DNA from: Perkinsus marinus ATCC 50983
Lineage: Eukaryota > Perkinsozoa > Perkinsida > Perkinsidae
Assembly (NCBI RefSeq): GCF_000006405.1
Contig: NW_003201363.1
Location: forward strand, 67,181 to 128,320
DNA length: 61,140 nucleotides
Direction of reading: 5' to 3'
Part shown: positions 1 through 11,909 of the stretch, piece after piece
Layout of the letters: every line of letters starts with the position of its first letter
Numbering within the stretch: the first letter of the stretch is position 1
Notes under the pieces: generated by a model
What the model was told of the DNA's origin: nothing
The model's input: only the letters and a program-made list of their open reading frames with translations
Database searches by the model: none
Made by a program: the position numbers and the translations under genes

Positions 1-1925
1 TTGACAACTATCGGAACCCGAGCCTGTCCTATCACGCAGATGGAGCCTAGCGACCCAGCCGATTCGAGCTTCTTGAGCCCCCTAGCTGGTGTCACTTTGA
101 AGCCCATAATGCTCGCCGACGAGGATGATATTAATGTCAGATCCGAACCAGAGTCGACCAGCAGTTCTACTGGTAGAATTCGGCCGGATGAACCGGTAGC
201 AGAAGCTTTGATGACGCGTAGGCCTTCATGAGCAGAGTCAACGGAGCGTGCCATGAACGTCGATTGGACGGCCTTTGGGACGGTCTCTTGCCCGTCCCCT
301 TGCCCTTTCGATGCCTTGGCTGCTGCAGCTTCAGCTTGGCGCTGACGATACCAGTCCGGAACCAAGTGAGCGTTCGCAGGGTTCTTCCAGCAGCGCGCGT
401 CGTCGTGCTTATTCGCCCCTCTGTACCTTCGAGTAGCACAGTAGGAGCATCCAGATTTGCCATCCTTCGAGTTACCTCCACCAGCCGAATTGTCCCTTCC
501 CACAAGGGGTTCTTTGACCTCCTTGGCTCCAGGATTATGCGACTGGGGGGCCTGACCGGGGGGCATAGGCATCCGCTTGTTCGAGAGGGCCTTGCGGGCG
601 TTTCCATCCGATTTAGATGAGAGTTTAGATTCATGATATAGGGCCGCGTCCCGAGCCTTCTCTAAGGGCAGCTTAGACAGCAGATGTCCACAGCTGGTTT
701 CTAGAGGTGCCTTTATCTCAGGGAGCAGTCCCCCAACGAACTTGGCAGAGACAAATGGCAAGGGTAAGGTGACGCCGGACACACGAGAGAAGAGCAACCA
801 TTCACTCTTAATGCGGGCATAATATTCGTCAACCTTCTCGCCAGTATTCTGTTTGAGACTCTCCCAGCGTTCGCTGGCCTTCTCCGATGTATCAGTTTCG
901 AGAAACCGAGAGTCGAGGTACCCCCACACAGCAGACGGAGCCGGTTGGGCTGTCCCAAGATGTGTGATAAGTTCGGACCTCAAGCTCTTCCCGATGTGCC
1001 GGAAGAGGAAGAGCATGCAGTCTCGCTCGTTATCGATACCATAGAACCTGATTGACGTCTGCACACCACCCTTGAAGGCAGAGTAGGGTGTGGCCGACGT
1101 CGGACCTTCGAATTCTGTATATTCAAGTGGGAGTTTGAACACGTTCAGAGGAGCCTGCCTTCGGGAGTGCGAAGCCGTGGACGATGGTTCTCCATCGCCA
1201 GTGGGACTTACTGCTCCTGCGATGGAAGGTGAACGATGTGTGGCCGAGCCTGCGCCCCCCATAGCAGTGTCAGCAATGAGGGCTTCGAATAGGGCGTCGA
1301 AGTAGTCGCGATCGTTGCCCAGCTCGATGCTACGCACCAACCGGTACTTCCTCTTAGTAGATATGACCGCGAGAGCACTCGCTAACCAAAGCAGCGACTA
1401 CTGGGCATCCCATGTACCAGCCCTGCATGAAGCACCATGCTTAAGATCGCCCTTGCGAAGTCCAAGGGTGCCTGAGCAGCCGCTGGACTCCCGCTGCCTT
1501 CAACCCCCGCGTCATTGGATACCATGGCCGAGGCCCAGTTAGAGACGAATGCCCTAACCCCTCTCAGGGGTATGGCTTCGAGCTCCAAGAGCCTGGCCAG
1601 GAGATAATCCATCTGGGCCGAGGATATCAGGCTAGGGTCGAAATCAAGTGAGAATGATTTAAAACCAGGACCAAGAATAAGAGATGTTCTCCATTTCCTA
1701 ATCTCTGTAGCGTCTTGGGGCTCAAGTATGGTTCTTCCAGGGTGTGATGTGAGTGGAAATTCAGCACGATGTTCTGTGTTTGGAAATTTCAAGGTGGAAA
1801 TTTCCGGAATTTCCAGGAAATTTCCGCCAAGGTGCTTCCGGGCTTCTGCGCTAGCGCGCAGTCGGGATCGAGGAAGTACGAGAGAAGCAAGATCATGAGT
1901 TGGAGAGTCCTTTCGTGGGTCCATG
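1..1925 (-). mobile_element. Fossil LTR-type retroelement, Gag and protease part
   Basis: Read on the minus strand, this stretch encodes a Gag-like protein followed by the start of a retropepsin-type protease. The middle holds a Gag-like helical segment with the string GEKVDEYYARIKSEW and then FVGGLLPEIKAPL. A zinc-knuckle-like Cys/His cluster (CSYC...H...C) follows near 390-450. An aspartic protease start (VELLVDSGSDLTLIS) follows near 110-165. The order Gag, knuckle, protease fits LTR retroelements, perhaps Ty3-like. The element runs past the left edge, so reverse transcriptase and integrase are not in view. No LTR could be defined. It reads as broken, with at least two interruptions, and its age cannot be judged from a single copy. 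Confidence 0.7.
1781..1827. repeat. GGAAATTTCC-rich palindromic cluster
   Basis: Four closely spaced copies of the palindrome-like word GGAAATTTC or GGAATTTCC lie here, at the upstream end of the retroelement fossil. A similar cluster lies at 2763-2829. They may be parts of a terminal repeat or an AT-rich satellite; no function is claimed. Confidence 0.5.
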
Positions 1926-2762
1926 CGTTACATTGTCGATTGCGTGTCGCGTTCAGTTCGGGAGCCAATGATGACTCGAAAGGGATGTAGGTGCATCAAT
2001 CACGATCATGACTGACGATCCGTCAAAGCAGCTTTGTGAGAGACAGGTTTTCGCTCTCGAAAGACCTCGTTTTTGGGTGGTCGAATTCTGTTCAGTTTCT
2101 CGAAGAAATCTGGTTTATCCATGTCTTTGAAGGCTTTCCTGTTATATTGCCTATCTCTTAATGGCACTTTCGTCGCGTAGGAGAAGCTCTGTCTTCGACC
2201 CCCGACCACATTACCTGGTGAAAACTCGGGCTGAGCTTGGCCTCCTAGCGCTGTAGTACAGGTGCTGTAGTACAGAAGCGAAGTATTACTTGCCAAGTAA
2301 CTAGGTTACTGTAACCCCAAGTTGAACTTCAATACTTGAACTTAGTTCAAGTTCAAGTTCACCTTGCTTCAAGTTGTTTCAAGTGGCACCTCATGACGCA
2401 CGACGAACGTGGCGGTCCAGTGGATGATGAACTCGACATGGAAATGCTTGGGATCAAAAGTATATCTCGTATTACTTATCATGGTATGAATTACTTTGCA
2501 GTTGCATCTCCGAGCGTTACAGGCGAGCGAGAAAATAGATGCGCTCGACGGAGCGAGGTGAATTGCCATGAATCGCCATGCGAAGACTTGTAAGCGCTCG
2601 CCTTGATGATCGATTCCAGCCGTTGGGGCTTTTACGCACAACAACCAGTTCTGAGCATCACTACGATACTCTATCTATGCGGAGAGCTATTCTTAATGCA
2701 GAACGAGCTTTTTTATAAACGAAACGTGCGTAGAGATCAGTAAATAGCCATTTTTGTTAGAT

Positions 2763-2829
2763 TTCCTGGAAATTCAAGGGTCGTGGAAATTTTTCCGAAA
2801 TTTCCTTCGGAAATTTCAGGAATGGAAAT
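2763..2829. repeat. GGAAATTTCC-rich cluster, second copy
   Basis: The words GGAAATTTTTCC, GAAATTTCC and GGAAATTTC recur within about 65 bases. This matches the cluster at 1781-1827 and suggests two related repeat ends about 1 kb apart. Confidence 0.4.
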
Positions 2830-3685
2830 TGGCACTTGCAAAAATCACACCCTGGGTTCTTCCCAGTGACAACTCAGGATCATTTGAGGGTTCGGAGTCA
2901 TTCATTAGGAAATGAGGGTGATAATATCTGATACCGATGTCATATGAATCAATAAGTTTGACCGAAAAGAATAATGGGCAATCCGTGAGGCTTCCAAAGC
3001 ACAAGCAATGAGCAATGGGGCACGCACACACATAGCCTGATCGATTGTGTTCGGGCGACGACGACCTAAGTAGTCGCACGCACGCGAGAGCAGCCTCAGC
3101 ACAGAGACCTTCCTAAGAGCGGAACGCTGTACCCCCAAGGGCATTTGTCAAGCTACCATGATTAACCATGTTGTATATGATCAGAATATAGACTATATTG
3201 TGTTCATATGAGTTGATAGCCCAATGCCCTACTGAGTTCTCCTCCTCTTCCCCAACTGAACCACACTTACATGACTCTGTTCACGCTGCAGGATCCTATG
3301 ACTGTTCGCTAATGATACCTTACATGCTCCACGGAATAGGAGTCTACCATTTGGTGAATTCTGATCGATTACCCTGTGCTTTGCTATACGAAAACTCTGC
3401 AACCTGAGGGGAATACCATTCAGAAATTGTAAGTGGCGAATTCTGATTCCGTTAGTGAACAACCCTCGTTATTACATATCGATTTTGAATTCTATTAGAC
3501 TCTAACTCGATGCTTTTATCCACGCATCTCTAACTACTAGTGATCACCGACACGCGCCACGAAATACCCCCACCCCCTACATCGCACAATCCTTCCATCC
3601 CCCCTTGCAACTACTATCATACAAATGGAAAACCTATAAATGATCAACAATTTGGCCCATACCACACCATTGTCAAATCCTCCTA

Positions 3686-3890
3686 CAGTTTAGGTGTAGT
3701 TGGGGAGTATGCACTTGGTCGACCACATGTGTTGGTGATATTATGTGAATTCTGATAAAATTTCGAAGGCTTCATGTACACTTCTAGCTGAATCCATATG
3801 TGAAGTTGTATCAGTGAGGAAGCTCCTGAGCTCAGTTGAGGAAAGCGATTGATGTAACTTGACAGAAAATTGGGAATATTTATTCTCACA
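3686..3890. mobile_element. MITE copy A (CAGTGTGGG family)
   Basis: This is a diverged copy of the short inverted-repeat element seen better at 35747-35913 and 57227-57395. It starts with a CAGT-type end, then GGGGAGTATGCAC and GGTCGACCACATGTGTTGG. The conserved inner block CTGAGCTCAGTTGAGG and a GGGAATATTTATTC end follow in the family's order. It contains no coding sequence. The termini fit hAT-like non-autonomous elements, but no target duplication was found. Confidence 0.5.
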
Positions 3891-4487
3891 TTTTTCCCGT
3901 ATGGTACGTCTGAAGCGAAACACTCCCGGACCAACACTAAGCTGCATGCCAGAGGTTAACTGTACGTGAATGTCAAGGTGGAGAGTTTACTGTAAAGTGG
4001 ATGCTGATAGGAACCTGTATGAGAACCTCATATTAATTTCCATCATTTCGAATAGTCCTTCATCATTAACAATAGTCTGATGTTGCGGACCTTCAAGCCA
4101 ACTAGGTTCGACAACACGGCAAAGGAAACGTACAAGGAGAGATACCGCATATCCGAAATAGGAAATTGGAAATTGCGGAGCACTGTTATGAAGGGCCTCG
4201 CAGTTATGGGAGAGGTAGTTCAGCATGAAAGTCCGGGGAAAAGAGACAGGGAAAGTGATAAACTCCACGTGCAACGATGAAGACGAAATTTCACCTAGTA
4301 TTATTCCGGTCACCGAGGGCGAAAATTTTCACTTTTGTATATTTTTTTCTGAACCGTTTCGATCCTCGAAATCCGGACGAGCATTCAAAGGAAGCGTACC
4401 TACATTCCGTCTATACACCCCTTATAGAACTGAAACCAAAAGCCTGCTATTCACAAATGATGTTTTGCATGATACATGGTTGTCCCC

Positions 4488-6440
4488 TCAAAAGGGATCT
4501 GCATCGAATACATCCCTGTGCTTGCTATCACTACTCGCCAGCAACCGATTTTTCGATACCCGAACTTCGACAGTTTTTCGTCCCCTCGGAACGAAATTTG
4601 GTAAGTAAAAGTTGGTTGTCCCTGGTATGTCCCTTCCTCTTCCTCCTCCCCCTCCAGTGCGTAGTGGTGACCGCGTGTTGGCTCTGGCCTGTTGAACTAG
4701 TTTGTCGAACTTCTCTGCTATACCGAGGCCCTTGGCAACTGGTCTTCTGCCCGTCTCCCCCCACCCATTTGCGGCGACCTCAGTGCTCATCATCATCATT
4801 CCCACCCTAGAGGACGAGGAATCCGTATTATTATCATTCGTGTTAACTGTTAGGGCCTCCGTAACAGGCTGGGTTTGGATGCTTTCGGTATCCATTGGGC
4901 CTTGAGGAGGATCCAGTGCTTGTTGATCCGTTGGGAGGCCGAGTCGATTCCCATAACGGACGGATTCACCTGCGAGATGGTCCTCCTCGGATGCCAACTC
5001 TCTGGCTACTACTCGATCCTCTGCCTCGAACAAGACCGTGTCTGGATGATATTCCCCAATTGTCATCGCTACACCATCACCGATTTGATCTTCGCCCACT
5101 GGTCGAGCCTTATCGATACGGTCATAATGTTCAGCCAACACCGCCAAGGCAATCTCCCTATCGTGATCGAAGCCTCGCATCATCCCTCCCTCATCGAAGT
5201 GATTATCCTCTCTTGGCTCGTCCCCTCCACCCACAGCCATCAAACAGCCATTCAACAGATGATCATCCTCTTCTCCAGTCGTTATTCCCCCACCCCTTGC
5301 TGAGGCCCCTTCCACGTCCTCTCTGGTCCGCCCTCGACCGAGCTCCTTCAGTCTCAACCCCTCCTCCGAGACGGGAGTCCCACCGGCCACCCCTCCCTCA
5401 GGCGGCTGCGTACTATCTTCATTATCGTATTCATGGGGGCTCTCAGATATACCTTGCACTCCTCGTGTTTTTATATTAGAAGCTCCTTCACCATTGAGAA
5501 TGGTTCCTTCTTCTGAGAGGGCCTCCACTCCGTCACTGGTAGATCGATCCTGGATATTCTCGTCAATTGGAGTAAGAGTAGACATAGTGTTGGCCAAGAG
5601 GTCAGCAACAAGAGCATTGGCCACCGAAGCTTCAGCCACTCCCTCGTATTGGTCCTCAGTAGTGGCTGTAATAACACTGAGACCAGCTGAGCTTGATGCT
5701 CCTCCACAACATGGACTCTGGTCACCGGACTCCTGCCTCGACCATAGATTTCGAGGAGGATACTCCCGTCTCGAGGAGGGCGGAGCGTTGAAGCTGAACT
5801 CGATATCATTCGGGAGGTCCCCTAGCTCCTCGGTGATCTCGAGTAGAGGTGTGGTAGCCTCTGTCCCAGTCTGCACACCAGCCGGTCTACTGCGAGTATG
5901 GAAGCCTTGCAGTGTATGTAGTAGCTCCTGATGAGCCTTGGCGACCTGGAGGTACGTTGAACGGTACTGACCACCTGGGAATCATATATCGACGACGACA
6001 AGCAACACATGAAGCGGCATTCACCTTCTGCCGAGGGATCATTAGCCTCGAGGGACATGATGCGCTCTCTGGTGTCCATCATGATGCCGTATGCTGCCTC
6101 TTCAGGCCTATTCCGTGGCCACGACCCCTAAATCGATACTCTACGACGACACTTTACTACGACCTACCGAGTGATGGGATCTCTGTGGTGGAAACCGAGC
6201 CGCCGTTCGATGCTTATCCATTTGCGTGGATGTTCGTCGCTGTCCACCCGGCCGCAGTAGCTGTGCTATTCCCTCCCAGGTAGTGTTCTCAGGTATGGTT
6301 CCACTCACTCTATACCCTCTACTGTCACATCTGGCCTTCATCCTTTCCAACACTGTATTGACCTCATCCATCGGGGAAGGGGTCGGGGGTATTTGCAGAC
6401 TGATTCTGGTCCGCGGCCATTCTTTCCGGAGGTTACTCAA
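4488..6440 (-). CDS. Hypothetical acidic, largely disordered protein (spliced)
   Basis: The last exon (5940 down to 4488) encodes about 480 residues that are acidic and rich in Gly, Ser, Thr and Glu. It has a glycine-rich patch (TGGGGGRGRD) near the C-terminus and a basic end (PRGRKTVEVRVSKNR). Upstream minus-strand exons near 6110-6010 (MMDTRERIMSLEAND) and 6440-6250 (EWPRTRISLQIPPTPSP, then VNTVLERMKARC) appear to join it through short introns. I do not recognise a domain. The long open frame and the continuing upstream exons argue for a real gene. The start is uncertain, and overlapping plus-strand frames were judged to be shadows. It lies downstream of and in the same orientation as the DHHC gene. 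Confidence 0.55.
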
Positions 6441-6691
6441 TTTACAACAATTACACCATTAACTGCAGCAGCAATCACACCTCGGGTGCTGATAGTGCAT
6501 AGATCGATCACACCAACGTCCCTAGTGCGGACGAGTTTCTATCCCACTTCGCACCTCGAGTGACCCTACTCCCATATAGACAACGCAACAGCAATGATCA
6601 CCGAACCCGACACGCTACATGTACGTATGGATCATCCGATGGCCGCCTTCGAGCTCCTCCTGCTCTTAACTGCTAGTCCCCATAAGCCTTC

Positions 6692-9600
6692 TCAGAACAG
6701 CCGCATCATTCTACTGCGAGTCCTTGATATCCTCCACCTAGGATTGTAAGCTCTGTGTGACACAGTAACGAGTCGGTGTTCGCGTCTAGTGCTGGAATAG
6801 TCATCAATCACATAATGATGGCTGAGCTCTGCAGGGAGTATCTCGTGGAGAGCAGAGGAGGACACTTTAGAGTGCCTCTTACCAAACGACGATAGTAGGT
6901 GTAGTCCAGCTGCCACCATACCTGGCGGACGATGTACAAAAGGAGTGGTACGCACCCTTATACACCACCTACATCTGATGAGATCCACATCTCGGGTGTC
7001 ATAAAAACCAAACAGCATCGCTCCGCCTCTTCAGATGCCCCCCAGACATTCGCTGATAGGAACTATCACTACCTTGCTCGCTGGTAGACTTGCTTGAGTT
7101 CGTCCTATATCGAACTACCTTCATAACCTCTTAATAGCTGATAGGGCAGAGATGGACATCACTACTATTGATAACTACTACCACCACATCCCCGATAAGA
7201 GTGTCGATTACATACGCAACACGTAGGGGAAGTAAACTGTGTCATATGTACGGGTAAACTCACTCTGCAAGGTTATCAGAAACCGGGGGAATGTTGTTGT
7301 GACGATGAGCCCTTCTGCGGTTGTCTCCTCGCGGAGGTCCTTTAGCACCAATGGTCGGCCAGATGTAGCCATCACAGTTCGGGGCCGGCTGAAAATAACA
7401 AATCTTCATAATTTCGTGGCGCGTGACAACTCACCTTCGAATTAGCCCACGGTATCATCCACCGGAATGAACAAAAAGTATAGTCTCCAAATACTTGGTG
7501 AAAATTTCTGGACCGCCCAAGGTTGAAAGGGTTACTGCAACCGACCACGATGAGCTGCTCTTACCATAACTCGCCATATTACATGAAAAGTGTCCCCTGC
7601 TGCTTTGCCAGTCGAGCCTCCTGTACGTTGGACTGGAAATCTATCGTAGTCTGGTTGGTTAACACCAAGTAAGTGTGAAAGCCGAGGAGAGTACCAACCG
7701 CAATGGCTATCGCTAGACATATAACGAAGGACATAGCTACTGCCTAAAGAGGAAGAGCCTGGAATCATTTCGCGCGCCACAAAATTATTACTTGTTTATA
7801 GCCAATGGAGATGTCCCATCGGGGAGCTCCTCGTGCTGGGAACATCGCCGCATTGAAAGGGTCGAAGAACAGCAGAATGACAAAAAGGCAGCATAACTCT
7901 AGGTAGAGTAGGAAGAGGTAAAAGTACCTTGGTGGGGAGGACACGATATATAAAAGGATCACAGTATCTTTGGGGGGGTATGAGATCGAATATATGATAT
8001 GCAATTGGCATAGTACTGTAACATTAACGTACTACGTAATACACGTAATACACGTAATACATCCGTGTAATATTATGTATTGCAGTTATATAACATACTG
8101 GCATATTAGTGAGAAATTTATCGAACTTTCTGCCGTGTAACACACTATCTATCGGTTCGTACCAGGGCTCAGTCAGCAGCTATACCTCTATACTGGCTAT
8201 TACTCGCCTGATCGAAGGGGTGCTGCGCAAGAAGAAGAAGAAGAGGTGAGAAATTGAAATGTATGTAGTCGTGATCTCCGAATACATGATATTAGATCTC
8301 GTCTTAGAATCGGTATCATACTCATGTGATCAACAGCTACCCTTGGGAAAATAAACCCACCAAGACGATGATTTTACCACAGCATGTCCTTCACGATCAC
8401 TCACTATCCAAAATGGGTATCAGAGAATAAATGTATTCTCCACATACTCCCAATCATAACATCCACCTACTTGTAATTCCGATGCCCTACACAATTGTTC
8501 AGCCATGGGCAGTGATGGTCCATCTTCAGTACGCATACTTTACATACTGAACAGTGGTGGGCTCGGGCCGGTTTATATCTAAAGAAAGAGTGCCTACCGC
8601 GCCGTGCCACGACATAATTGATCACACACACTAGCAATCGATAACAGGCATGCCTTCCGCCTCATTGTACTATTCATATACGTAATACTACTCGCTACTT
8701 GATGATACCACACCTCGAGTACAACAGGGTGCCCCACCCGCAACTACCGGTTGCACTTCCGACACAGCGGAAAGGGAGCCGTCAGAGAGGAGGGTGGAGG
8801 GGGCTTTGCTGGGCCGTCATCATCTGAGATCATCACGTGTTGAGACGAAGCGATAACTGATGATGGGAACCGCATAAGCACTGAAGCAGATTTAAGTCAT
8901 GTGTGCCGCTCTTTTTCCTCGTGAGGAGATGGATTCAGGTAAAGAAAACAAAACGACGAAGATGAACACCCCAGCACGAACCTTTGAGGCCCAACTGAAA
9001 TGTCGCATTAGAAGTAACTCCCCCAAGACCTACCAGAACTGTCATTATTAGCATATCCTTGATAGACTCTGCCATTCTTGGCCAACCGTAGCTGTAATGC
9101 ATTCCTAAGGGCAAGCTCTTCGACATCTGAGGAGACACAACTGCCCATTTCACTCGAGACTCCTCAAACTACCGTTCTCGCTCCCGGATGGGGCCTCGGG
9201 ATCGCACACTGGGGGCACTCCAGGAGAGGTCCCCGCGGCCTGAAACAAGGTGTACACATTCTGATAGAAAAACTGTAAAATTGACTGCCTTGACATAGTT
9301 GTATATCATATTGATTAGCAGGAAGAGGCCAATGGCCGTAGCCCCTAACCAGACCCAAGCTGTATTGTAATAGTAGACGATTACCGCGAAGTAGGTGTAG
9401 GTACAAAAACCGTATAGGGAGAACGCCAGAAGTATCTTGAGGTCAACATAGCCCTCCTACGATTAGAAAGATATTCCTCACCAAGGCTGGTCCCACCAAT
9501 TTAATTGATAAATCGAAACACCTTCCCACTTGATATCCAATCCGACTAGGAATCTGAAAAAAGAGACCTCCGGGTGCGGCTTTCAGATATGAATCTCCTA

Positions 9601-9745
9601 CATGCCATAACAGTATGAATGGTGCTTTTAACCAAAGTGGTATGCGAGGTACACGCATAGTATCCCCAAAAATGCCTCTACTATGCAACGCCTTGACGGA
9701 CATTTTTGGGGCGAGCGAGAATGCTCTTTCTGAGTGTCTCGTCAC
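6692..9745 (-). CDS. DHHC-type protein S-acyltransferase (palmitoyltransferase), multi-exon
   Basis: DHHC enzymes are membrane proteins that attach palmitate to cytosolic cysteines through an acyl-enzyme on the DHHC cysteine. On the minus strand the exons give, in order: a transmembrane hairpin (9440-9290, [14 protein letters not shown] then [13 protein letters not shown]); a Cys pair (LCRKCNR, near 8750); the core [16 protein letters not shown] followed by [17 protein letters not shown] (8575-8470, DHHCPW at 8503-8520); a third membrane segment ([16 protein letters not shown], near 7940); a fourth with the family's TTxE-like motif, here NQTTID (near 7660); and the C-terminal [17 protein letters not shown] (near 7540). 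All hallmarks are present and in order. Introns include two 46-48-nt palindrome introns (7389-7434 and 7744-7791). The start near 9745 and the last exon near 6692 are uncertain. The gene is head-to-head with the paralog array at 10195. Confidence 0.85.
7017..7033 (-). repeat. GGCGGAGCGA intron motif (family ii), DHHC gene
   Basis: On the minus strand this reads GAGGCGGAGCGATGC, inside a predicted intron of the DHHC gene. It matches the core of the ~50-nt intron family seen in the Brr2 gene. Confidence 0.5.
7389..7434 (-). repeat. 46-nt palindrome intron (family i) in the DHHC gene
   Basis: On the minus strand this is a GTGAGT...TTTTCAG intron between exons encoding PWANSK and [11 protein letters not shown]. 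The body contains TCACGCGCCACGAAATT, the reverse complement of the family core AATTTCGTGGCGCGTGA. The repeat accounts for nearly half the intron. Confidence 0.75.
7744..7791 (-). repeat. 48-nt palindrome intron (family i) in the DHHC gene
   Basis: On the minus strand this is GTAATAATTTTGTGGCGCGC and onward to CTCTTTAG, between exons encoding ISIGYKQ and [10 protein letters not shown]. The core is in the sense orientation, opposite to the copy at 7389-7434 in the same gene. Splicing at these ends keeps the DHHC frame open. Confidence 0.75.
8023..8090. repeat. Short ACGTAATAC tandem words in a DHHC intron
   Basis: Several near-tandem copies of (T)ACGTAATAC lie in the ~500-nt intron that follows the DHHC exon. 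It looks like a decayed microsatellite. Confidence 0.45.
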
Positions 9746-9749
9746 TCGA

Positions 9750-10190
9750 TTGAACAGCCCCTGTGGATTGACAATTTATAAAGAGGAGACTCGATGGTAT
9801 TACTACTACTAGGGGAGAGGTCTGAGCTCACTGTAGTGGGTAGAGTAGAGTCTCGAGGAGCAGTGGAGGTACCATATTGAGGAATATTATGATTCGTTTT
9901 TTGGGGGTAAAACTACCAGGGACGAACTCTCTTTCGAATGTGATGCCAGTGAGAGGCGACTTCATGATTCTTGACACCATTGAGGAGGTAGGAGGGGGTC
10001 CTCTGAGGTAGTGGTAGAGCGACTAAGAAGGGTCTACTACACATCTAAGTTTTACATGTAGTGGGGAAGTTTATTGAGGTTGGACTTATCTTCCGGTGCT
10101 CATTATGTGAATGACGTGAGATGTGGGGATTCAACTCACAGTTGTAGCTCCCATACCATAACTTGGTCACTTTCCGAAGAGGTCGCGTTG
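9750..10190. promoter_or_regulatory. Divergent spacer between DHHC gene and paralog array
   Basis: About 450 bases separate the head-to-head DHHC gene and the first paralog. No coding sequence or repeat is evident. By position it must hold both 5' regions. I see no TATA box or spliced-leader acceptor that I would defend. Confidence 0.35.
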
Positions 10191-10194
10191 AGGG

Positions 10195-11754
10195 ATGGGG
10201 TCTCTACGTACGTTTATCAGGTATTCGCTAGTCATGGGTAATAGTGTCCTTTCCTCACTATCGGTGGATACACCTTTCCTCCCGACTCCTCAAGACTTAA
10301 GTCTTGTACTCCTATCAGACCAAGATCATATATACACCCTGAAATGCCCACAGGAGGTAGTGACAGCTATAAGGGGAGCGTTGGGTCCTGGAGCTATCAA
10401 AAGGGATGGGCTCTCAGCTAAGGCGACAGGGCTACAAAAATTCACTTTAACGAGATGGTTGTGGTTGAGCAGCGGGACTGACACTATGAAGACTCGTATG
10501 GTTGTTATGAATATTCTTGCGGCAATTGAGGAAGTTGGCTGGGAGGTCGCAGTCGAGGTCGACTTGTCTCGCTCTGGGTTCTTGCGGGGATGGGTTTTGA
10601 GACGGCGTTCTGGGTCAGCGCCACGAAGGCATCTTATGGTGGGCTTTCATGATACTGATGATGTGAGGATGTTACTCATAGATGACGGTACTAGAGTTAA
10701 TGCAGTCCAAGATGCGATTCGGGAGGGTATTTCGAGGGCATGGAAAATATCCAAAGAGTCTGAGTATGGTGGTTCGTACGAATTCAAGTTGTCGGGTAAC
10801 CCTTTCTGTGCTAGTGGGGAATCCACGGTAGCAGTCCGAGAGATGGTACTTGGAATATGTGACCAGCTCGAGCGGGCTCAAGGGTATATTTTACACAATT
10901 CATTTATATTATCGACTCGTAAGGGATCTCAGGCTAGTTTGGTATTCAAGACTCTATCTGATAACGGTAGTGACCCTCGTAGTAGAAGGCTAGGAAGCTA
11001 CCTGGGGGTGAGTCTTAATGATGGGGATGATATAAGGCTGGTTATGGCCCCTGGCCAAGAGATGGATTTCGTGGCGCGTGACGAAATCGGTCGAGCTATT
11101 GTTGAAGCGTGGCCCAGAGGTATCCAGAGGCAGGGTATGTATGGAGGTAGTTATGAGTGGAAGCTGAAAGGATATCCATGGCTGGCTGATGGTATCGATA
11201 CAGTTGATGCTAGAGTATTGGTGGGGAGAATAATCGGAATAATGTATTCACTGGGATTCGAACTCAGGTCTGGAGTCGATTGCAGCGGGAAAATCGCTGA
11301 CCTGTCCTTCATGGTATTTCGCAAGCCTCCGATGGCCCTACGAATTCTCCCACCTCCACCAGTCCTCTGCCTGTCATTTCACAGGCAAGACCGAGTCAGA
11401 TTATCAAGTACCGACTCTATGGTGGTCCAGGAAGTATCCTCGCGCGTGCGTGCAAGCTTGGCCCCTCCCAGCTTGTCAGTAGATGTGGTCCAAAGTTCGC
11501 GTTGGTACGGTAGATCATTTGAGCTAGAGTTATATGGATTGCCGTTTCAAGGCATAGTTAGCTCTCGAACCGCTCTGGCTGCCGGGTTGATTCTCCTGAC
11601 TATAGTAGATGCTTTGAATGAGTTGGGCTGGGAGGTGAAGGCATCTCTTGACATATCGGGTAAAGTGAGGCATCGGACTCGGAAGGATCGTCCTAATGAA
11701 ACTGAGAAGCAGGACCTATCGTCGTTATACTTTCTCAAAGCGCATTCCGCGTGA
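10195..11754 (+). CDS. Four-repeat paralog 1 (unknown family, predicted N-myristoylated)
   Basis: Intronless, 519 residues from the first ATG. An in-frame ATG at 10234 gives MGNSVLSSLS, a much better N-myristoylation start (Gly2, Ser6) and like the paralogs, so I prefer it. The protein is four tandem ~110-residue repeats beginning near residues 37, 145, 268 and 390. Each opens with a strand of the type LGVSLNDGDDIRL, has a central Y-G-(A/S)-x-E-(W/F)-K-L motif followed by x-G-x-P-(W/F), and closes with GWEV...VDLSRSG...LR or similar. I do not recognise the family. The repeat looks like a small alpha/beta domain; no catalytic motif is visible. The third repeat carries the palindrome at 11065-11088 within the reading frame. 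Confidence 0.8.
   Translation: MGSLRTFIRYSLVMGNSVLSSLSVDTPFLPTPQDLSLVLLSDQDHIYTLKCPQEVVTAIRGALGPGAIKRDGLSAKATGLQKFTLTRWLWLSSGTDTMKTRMVVMNILAAIEEVGWEVAVEVDLSRSGFLRGWVLRRRSGSAPRRHLMVGFHDTDDVRMLLIDDGTRVNAVQDAIREGISRAWKISKESEYGGSYEFKLSGNPFCASGESTVAVREMVLGICDQLERAQGYILHNSFILSTRKGSQASLVFKTLSDNGSDPRSRRLGSYLGVSLNDGDDIRLVMAPGQEMDFVARDEIGRAIVEAWPRGIQRQGMYGGSYEWKLKGYPWLADGIDTVDARVLVGRIIGIMYSLGFELRSGVDCSGKIADLSFMVFRKPPMALRILPPPPVLCLSFHRQDRVRLSSTDSMVVQEVSSRVRASLAPPSLSVDVVQSSRWYGRSFELELYGLPFQGIVSSRTALAAGLILLTIVDALNELGWEVKASLDISGKVRHRTRKDRPNETEKQDLSSLYFLKAHSA
11065..11088 (+). repeat. Family (i) palindrome inside a coding exon
   Basis: The 24 bases read GATTTCGT, GGCGCGTG, ACGAAATC, a perfect 8-bp inverted repeat around an 8-nt centre, and encode DFVARDEI. 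The core is identical to that of the intron copies at 20058-20105 and 40744-40813. The other paralogs have aligned residues here with no length change (for example ETIKDTLR), so it is not a simple insertion relative to them. Confidence 0.7.
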
Positions 11755-11909
11755 ATTTTTCAACCTTGTATTGTCTTAGTAACCTGGGTACACCTCGTTC
11801 GTGCCCCGTGTAGGTTTCACTTTATTCTTTTACATCATGAAACAGTGATACATTCGTTCAGTGTTTAGCAAGAGGTCCTGTTCTATCGCATGTAGTTATT
11901 TCTCATTGA

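Larger units (their letters stand above)
1930..4487. other. Non-coding stretch, no gene seen
   Basis: No reading frame here has recognisable motifs or a convincing exon structure. A 96-residue minus-strand frame at 2006-2296 (starts MASNTSLLYYS) is basic and unrecognised; it could belong to the neighbouring fossil. Visible structure consists of tandem TTCAAGTT words at 2336-2385, the GGAAATTTCC-type cluster at 2763-2829, and a MITE copy at 3686-3890. Confidence 0.5.

Noticed and set aside
4895-5479. Long plus-strand frame rich in Pro, Arg and His
   Set aside because: It is the complement of the longer acidic minus-strand exon, and its composition is what a shadow frame would give.
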